A stretch of DNA of 64,000 nt from Sipunculus nudus (taxonomy: Eukaryota > Annelida > Sipuncula > Golfingiida > Sipunculidae): the NCBI GenBank assembly GCA_026874595.1, contig CM049313.1, forward strand, positions 25,356,008-25,420,007, given 5' to 3'. Positions 12,701-21,700 of this stretch are shown piece after piece; positions within the stretch are counted from its first letter, which is position 1, and the number at the start of each line of letters is the position of its first letter. The translations under genes were made by a program, and so were the position numbers. The notes below the pieces were generated by a model. It was not told where the DNA came from. It made no database searches and saw nothing but the letters and a program-made list of their open reading frames with translations.

Positions 12701-15700
12701 CTGGCAATTTGTGTGTATTCTGCATTATCTCTGGGGTGCTCAAACTTACCCAAAAACTCTGAGAATATAGGTCACAGTGACCCAATTTCAGGTTTCTGGG
12801 GAGAACTTTTGAGGAACTCTCAGAATGTCAATTTAGAAGATTCTTGGTCAAATGGTTATGATTTGTGCCCTACTTTGGTATCAAATTTTCAATTATTCTC
12901 GGGGGTGCTCATAAGCCCCATAGCTCAGAGAATATGGGTAACAGAGACCTAATTTCATATTTACTAGAAGACTTGCATGTCGAGATACAAGATTCTCAGT
13001 CTAGTCATTACGATTTGTGCCCTGTTAACAGATGATAGCATCTTTAAAGGTCTCAAAAATAGAGAAAAAATATTGTAAAAAATTGAAAAATACAGATGGC
13101 GCCACCAGTCTCCAGAAACTGATGAAACAGTCAATGATCAATATCACTGCAAAGAATCATGGTGATCAATGCATTTTTTGTTCAGATACTTGAGCTTTTG
13201 TATCAAATTTTCCATTATCCTGGGGGGGGGGGGGGGTTCAAAGCCCTATAGCTCAGAGGGTTAGGGTAACAGAGACCTAATTTTAGGTTTCCAAGGAGAC
13301 TTTTAATGGGCCTCCCTGCATGTGAAGAAAGAAGATTCTAGGTCCAGTCGTTATGATTTGTGCCTTGTTAACAGATGACCGCATCTTTTAAAGTATCAAA
13401 AATAGAGAGAAAAACAAGGGACCTATGGGTCACTGTGCTCAGCTGATGTTAACCTTGAAGGTAAAAATCTAAAATAATATAAAATGGAGATAAAGTGTAA
13501 GAGGAAGAGGTAATAAAGGCCATGGTTGGTTTATATGATTGTTTTGTATTGATGAGCAAGAAATTGTTGCAAATAATATTTTGTGACCTGACCATGTGTT
13601 TCCTAATGTTGAAACTGTGAGCAGTTTGTGAACAAATGATCTGTACAATTACCATGATCATTAATTGGCTTTTCGATTAACTGTTGACATTTCAGTAGTT
13701 TACACATTTGTTCAATCAAATCTTTTTTTTGTATAATATATATTATTAAATATGTTTTTTTATGAAATGTATACAGTTGAAATATAACTAATTAACAACA
13801 TAAAAAATGGCAAACAAAGCCTGATCTCAAATTCTGCTGATGCAGGATAATAATGAACAAATGTTTGTAATAAATCCTCATTTTTTATCACATCAATTTT
13901 TTTTTTAATTTAAGTTTATATTTCTATACATTTTCAATATAACATATATATCTTAATATAAAAGTTGATTCATAATTCTCAATTGCATCACCATAAATCT
14001 CAATCTTGTCAGATAACACCACATCATGCATACAAATGTTTATTTATTTTTTACCACAAAAATATATCTTTTAAATCTGCAAAACAATAAATATCTAAAA
14101 AAAAATACTTGATTTAAATTTCACAGTTTTTAATTGTGTCTTTATTTATCCATAATGTGCTTCATATTTTATCATAATTTAAGCATACTGATGGTATCCA
14201 TTATGACTGGTAAAATCATTTAAAAGAAAAATGATTTCTTAAAAAAGGCTACATTACACAACATTGCATCTTCTGGATTACACCTTGAATTACTTTTTCA
14301 AGGAAAGTTTTTGCATATCAGAGTGGAAACAGCATTACAATTATGGAGATACAGTGAAAACAATAACAATACTGCATAACACTTGGTGGGTTGGGTTTGC
14401 GGGGGGGGGGGGGGGGGGGGGGTGATTGGGGTGGTGATATGAGAATAACTGTACACCTGTCACAGCAGGGGATCTCCCCCAGTGACTGTAACAAATCAGA
14501 AACCCTGGCATAGCTGACTTCCAGTGACCTGGAGTGGGACCCTGCATCTGTAATCTGTAATCAAAGCAAATGACTACAATAGAGCCTCAAGAAAAAAAAT
14601 AAATAACTAGCTTAATTTTCAAGCTTTTACTTCCAAATTTCAGATTTAAACAAATTAAATATTTATGTTTACATGGTGTGAAAATTAAATCAATGGTACT
14701 GACAGGAAAAAAACGTGCCATGGTCAAAGTTGGGCAAAATTTAAGGTACTGATTTTATTTTTATGCTAATTACTTAAAAAATTTACAAAATTCAGATCTA
14801 ATTTTGGGTAAACAATTGAATCTCAATTAAACATAGTTATATACTTGGGAAAATAGACTCTAGTTTCAAAATTGTTCATGTTAAGTGAGTAAATATTTTT
14901 CCTGATTTTTTACAAAGTCCATTATGTTTGGGCCCATAACTTAAAGAATTTATACTTAACAGACTTAATTTCTGGCATGTACATAGGAACTATATAGAAG
15001 AATATTTATGGTAAATATGAGGAAAAACAGATGAGTGGTTTTGATATTAGGCAGTCCTGAAGTGTGAAAATAGGATTTTAATAAAAAATTGAGGTTTTTC
15101 CTTAATTTTTCAAAGGAACGAAGTCGCAAAGACCCAGTTTTCGGCTTGGTAGGAGATCTTGGGGACATCTAACAATATGCTGAATTTTGGATTCCTAGGT
15201 CTTACGGTTTCAAAACGTGCCACATCTACGGACGGACGGACGGACGGACGGACGGACGGACGGACAGACGGACGGACGACGGACAATGGACCACGACTAT
15301 AGCTCAGATGACTTATAGTCAGCTGAGCTAAAAATGGTAAAAAATTGGAAAAAATGCAGCTGGCGCCTCCAGTCTGCAGAAACTGATGAAACACTCCATG
15401 ATTAATATCCATGCAAAGAATCTTGGTGATCAATGCATTAGTTGTTTAGATAAAAGAGTTTTAGTATGAAATTTTTAATTATTCTTGGGGGTAACAGAGA
15501 CCTTATAAAAGGTTTCCAAGGAGATTTTTTATGGACCTCCCTGCTTGTCAATTAAGAAGATTCCAGGTCCAGCAGTTACGATTTGTACCTGGTTAAAGGA
15601 CAGACGGACAGACATTCTACAAAGGGTGATCTCTATAGCTCAGATGACTTTCAGTCAGCTGAGATAAATATATATGTATATCAGTGTACTTAGTTAACAA

Positions 15701-18700
15701 GAAAAGGTAAACAAAGTTTAAACTATTTCAGCACTGGTAAAGTAGTTTTAACCCATTTAATATAATAAATTTAAAAGCATGTTTGCTGTCTGCATATACT
15801 GTAGTCATCTGTAACATGGATGTCAATTTCTCTTATAAAGAAAGCAAAGCTAAAAATAATACCTACATGATAGAGATAGCTATAAGGATATGTATATTTT
15901 GGGATACATCTGACCTTCAGATGGTTCTGATTAGTCTTGTTTTGTTTGAATTTACTGGGGACCCTTGGGTCTCAACGCTCAGCTGAATTGGTCTATAGAT
16001 ATGGATATGTTTATGAGCTTTTTTAAAATATGGGTCCAGTGATCAGTTTGAAAGCAACCTGTCTACCCAAACTGGAATTATCATCCATAAACTAATTTGT
16101 GAATGGATGGGCCCTGTGAAATTGATCTTTGACATTTTGACCCCAATATCCAAGTTTCTTCCACTACTGGTAGATGGGCAAAATGTGAAAGATGGGAAGG
16201 TTTGAGATGAAAAGGTTCGCTTAAAATGCACCCACAATCTTTTTAAAGAAATTGTTCCTGTGACCTTGACCTTTGACCTCATGACCCCAAATCAAAAGTG
16301 TTCTTAGTTCTTACTTTAGTGGTGGGACATACTGTGGTTGGCTTTATATTTACGGGGCTGAATTTTTGCGCTCAAGCAATTTTTCATAGTTTCACGGGGT
16401 TCCATTTTCACGATGGGGCATTTATTAACATTCTAGTAAACACCAAAATAGGTATGAATACTCTATTAGTATTACACAAAGTTAATGATTTTCTCAAACA
16501 ACAATGACTGTCACCGCCTGAACCTGGCGATGCCGCTTCAAAGGGGCACTGGTTTCACAGCTTGACCATTACATATCAATTTAAATATGGCCCTCCACTC
16601 TACCTTGATCATATCATGTTCGGATTATGTAACAGAAACATCATTTAATGGAAATAACAAGTTGGTTGCTGAAGGGGCCATATCCCTGAAGCGACCGCAC
16701 ACGGATGGTCTGCCTGATCCCTGTGTGAATCAGAAGAAAGAGCAGAGTTTGAGTAGCGAATGATCAGATCGACCGACAGCCAACAAAGCATTACGCTCCA
16801 TAAGCAGCTGCAACGCTACTCTTAACTATTCGCTACACTAACCACTGCATTAAACCATGGTTGCCAGTCAGGATTGGCCACTGTCTCTATGAAATTCCCC
16901 CTGTGTTATATTTAACCAAACACATTGCAGGTATCACCAGCAAAAAGGATGTTCTTTGAGGTTTACAATGCTGTGGAAAGCGCTTGGCAGCACAGACTTT
17001 TTCACCCAATTGGAATGCACAAGATGCAATCATCAGCTTTCAACACAGTCTGTATACTGACTTGCCTGAGGACAGTTATCCCCCACTGTCTGCATATTTC
17101 CTGTACTGCGTGCCGCACAAGCTTGCCCTGCATAGCTATGTTTGTTTACACATGCGCTAAGCCAATCAGATTTCTTCTACCAGATCAGCAGATTTTTTTA
17201 AACGCAGAGCCAATCAGATTTTACTTTATCAAGCGTAAACTGACCTGGTGTTGCCAAACCTGAAGAATCCTGCTATTTCTCACAGCGTGTGAGTGGAAGG
17301 TCACTGGGCCGGGAGGTCACGCGCTGTGTTCAGAGCGTAACAAAGTGTAAGGGGGAGAGTTCAAGCAAATTGGCTTGCGATCGCAATTTAATCAGTAAAA
17401 TCAGACATACAGAACTGCAGGTCAGAACCAAGCATTTTTAAAAAAAATAAAACTAGATAGTGGACACGTCGCACACTGCTATCAATATGATCGTCATTTG
17501 GATTATATTTATTTCCAATTAATGCCAATTATTACCACCTGGTGGCAACTATAGGGACTATTTTCCCATGACAACAAGGTTTCATATCTGCGTGGTTTCA
17601 ATTTTGTGGCCTTTCCCCTACCGCAAATATCGCGTATTTGAAACCACTGTGAATAACAAGCCAACCACAGTATATTAGTCAAGTTTGAAACCAATATGTT
17701 AATCCAAACTTGAGTTATCATCTGGAAACAAATTTGATGGATATACAGTAAGACGCACAGACAGATGGACAGACGGACAGACTGGGTGATTACTATAATG
17801 AATCCTCTTATTCAAGCTGGGTCCTAATAACACAAAAGGTTTCAGGACACTAGATGAAACTAAAGTTGCAAATCTGATTTTATCAATAAAATTTGGCAGT
17901 CTAAAAATTAGGGAATAATTAATAAACAAGGCCTACAGGCCTAATGCAAACCTGTGCATTGGGAAATACACCAGGTATAATGCTTCAATGCTGGACCATT
18001 ACTTCTCATGTATATGAACAATGCAAGTACTAAACATTTTGAATAAGAAACAATTACACAAACATCACTGCTGAAATTCTGGTATTGGTGCACACAACAC
18101 AAAAATGATTGTAGCTGGCACCACCAGTCTTTTATACAACAAAGCTATCAAAGATATATACATATGCCCAATTTCAGACTGATATACCAAACCCCTCCTG
18201 AAAATAAGCAGGGACACACACTGTGCAAAAATTATTTTAAGTGCCACCACCAGTCTTGTATACGACAAAGCTATTCGATGTGTATATATTTGCCCAATTT
18301 CAGGCTGATATATCAAATTCCTCTGTAGAAATAAGCAGGCACATACACTGTGCAAAAGTCATTATAGGTGGCGACACCTGTCTTGTGAATGGGAAAGCCA
18401 TCAAAGACACACAGACAGGTCAAAATATCAGGCAAATACATCAAAATTACCATGAGTCTGATGCATGGGGCTGACTAGGCTTAGGTGAGAAAGGCAGTTG
18501 CCCGAAGTGAACTGTGACAAATTTGCTAGCTCAGGCTACTGCACTGAGTGAACTCATGACCTGCACCTGGCCAGACTGAGTGAACTCTTGAGCTGTTGCA
18601 TAATCTTACACAGTTGGCAGCCTGCCAAAGCTATAAATAGATCAAGGCTGAACTTTGGTGCCAAATCTGATGCAGTGGGCAGTCTGCTAACACTATAAAT

Positions 18701-21700
18701 AGAATGCAGCTACTGCACTGTGTGAACTCCTGACCCATACCTGGCTGTACCGAGTGAACTCTTAACCTATTGCCTAATCTGATACAGTTGGCAGTCTGCC
18801 AAAGCTATAAATAGATCAAGACTGACCTCTAGCCTGTTGCCAAGTCTGAAATAGTAGCCACACCTTTGCATAAGCTCATGCAGGGGCCCTGCCCTGAGGG
18901 GCATGACACCCATGAGGTGATCACACGGTGCCCATGAAGTGTTCACATGTCACCCATGAGGTGATCACATGTCACCCATGAGGTGATCACATGCCTTGTG
19001 CTTGGCTGCACTGATTGAACTCTTGACCTATATCTGGCTGCACTGAATGAACTCTCGATCTGTTGTCAAATCTGAAACAGTTGGCAGTTTCTCAACCTAT
19101 TTAAAGATACAGACACAATCTTGGAGTGTTGGTGGATCTGTTTACACATACTGAAAGACTTTGCCTAAAATGCTTGGCACAATCTTGGAGTGTTGGTGAA
19201 TCTGTTTTTTACACATACTGAAAGACTTTGCCTAAAATGCTTTTTTTTTCAAGCTGACATATTCATAAACTTTTTATCAAAATATCTAGAATAATAAAAG
19301 ATGCAGTTCTTTCATTGTTAAAGGTCCAATACTTCTGCCAAAAATCATTCAAGTAAACATGAACAAAGGCCACCTAAGAATAATTTTTGTGCAATGTTAC
19401 AGAAGTTATAATTGAAACAATAATTTTGTAGAAGAACAGTTTTGCAGTCCTCATTTTGAAATAGACATAATAATGGCCATAGAACCAACAAAAACTTTTC
19501 TGATATGACTGAAAGGACCATGTCCTACGATAATTCTTTTGAAAAATTGAACGATTAAAAAAAAGGTCAATGCAGGTGGCGCCACCAATACCTGAATTTC
19601 ATATATGACTCATGTGACCAACACTGGCATAAAATTTGGTGATGACAGCTCCGGCCATTTCTGAGACTGTCATTTTAGTATGCCTTTTTGACAGATGACT
19701 AAGTTCAACTTCCTGTAACTCGGCCAATATTCACCGAACTTGAACCATTCAAACTAACTTGAGAGAGATGGTATAAAAGATTATTTCTGTGAAATATCTA
19801 ACAATTTGGCTTTACCATTTCAGAGGAAAAAATTTTTAAAGGTTTTTTACCTTTTCTCTATAAAATCTAAGAAAATGCAAAGTTTTTCAGATGGCTAATT
19901 TTTCAGTCATTTTTGAAATAGTATGGGTTAACGAGCAGACGGCGGACGCCGCTGTACCATCACATTAGCTCACAGGTTCGCTAAAAATAAAACAAGGCCT
20001 ACAGGCCTAAATGAACCTGTGCAATGGGATATACATCAGGTATAATGCTTTCATGCTGGACCATTACTTTTCACAAAGAAGTGTGACATGTATATGTACA
20101 ATGCCAGTCATGTACATTTTGAACCTGAGTACATGCACTAATTACACAACACAAAATGAATGTTGATGGCACCACCAGTCTTGTGTACAAGAAAGCCATC
20201 GAAGATGTATGGACATGCAAAATTTCAGGCAGATACTTCTTACAACTCCTCGTCTATGTGCACAGATGGCTAGCCACAAGTCTTGTATATAACAACCTAT
20301 CCAAAATGTATCAACATGTATAATTTGAGGCTAATATGTCAAATCCTCCTGAGAAATAAGCAGGAGCATAGACTGCAAAAATGATTGTAGGTGGCACCAC
20401 CAGTCTTGTATATGACAAAGCTATTCAAGATGTATATATATGCCAAATTTTAGGCTGATATATCAAAATCCTCCTGAGAAATTAGCAGGGGCATACACTC
20501 TGTCACTGCAAGTGGTGACACCAGTCTTGTGAATGAGAAAGCCATCAAATATGCATGGACAGGTCAAAATATCAGGCCAACACTTAAAACTTCTCTTGAG
20601 TCAGGTGCACTGGACTGACCAGGCTTAGGTGAAAAAGGCAGTTGCCCTGAGTGGACCAGAACAAATTGCTAGCTCACAGCTACTGCTTTGAGTGAACTCT
20701 TGCCCTGCACCTGGCAGCACTGAGTGAACACTTGACTTGTTGCCTAATCTGATACAGTTGCCAGTCTGCCAAAGCTATATATAGATCCAGGCTGACCTTT
20801 GGCCTGTTGCCAAATCTGAAATAGTTGGCAGCCTGCCAAGCTATTTAACCTGAAATCTAAATGTCTAGTGGCATGATGTAATAAATGCTGATTAACTGGT
20901 GCCAGGCTAGATGTAACTGCTTCACACAGCTTGCATATATGGTAAAATAACTAAATTCAATCTCCATAATTCAGCCAAAAATCATTCATGTGGAACAATT
21001 AAAGACAATAATTATAAGAATTATTGTAGGGATTTTACTTGTAAAATATTAAACAAATTGGCTTCAGTGGTATCAGTCAAAAAATGTTTTGCAGGTTTAT
21101 AACTCATATAGGAAAATGCAGCAAGCTGGCTAATTTCAGCTTCCTGTAACTCAGTCGAAAAATGTTTTGCAGGTTTATAACTCATATAGGAAAATGCAGC
21201 AAGCTGGCTAATTTCAGCTTCCTGTAACTCAGCCAAAAGTACTGAACCAAAACCATGTGAACAAACTTAAATTATCAAGGATAATCAAGGATAATTATCT
21301 GAGGATAATTAATGTGTGAGATTTAAGAATTTGGCCCAGTGGTTTTTGAGAAGAAGATCTTTGTAGCCACTGAGCATGGGCTGTTAGGGCATATGACTAA
21401 ATTCAACTTCCCATTACTCAGCCAAAAGTCACTAAACACACACCATCTGAACAAACTTAAGAAAGCACAACCCTAGGATCATTTCTGTGCAATATTAAAC
21501 AATTTGGCCTTATGGTTTCAGAGAAGAAGTTCTTTGTAGCCCTCAGTATGATACAGGCACTGATGACCACCATACAAAAAAGGCCGATGCAGGTGGCGCC
21601 ACCTATACCTCAATTTCAGATATGAATCATGTGACCAACATTGGCATAAAATATGGGGATGACAGCTCCAGCCATTTCTGAGACTGAAATTTTAGTATAC

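Noticed and set aside
18890-19000. A CRISPR-like short repeat array (CACCCATGAGGTGATCACAT)
   Set aside because: The copies abut without unique spacers; this is a short tandem repeat in a eukaryotic intron.
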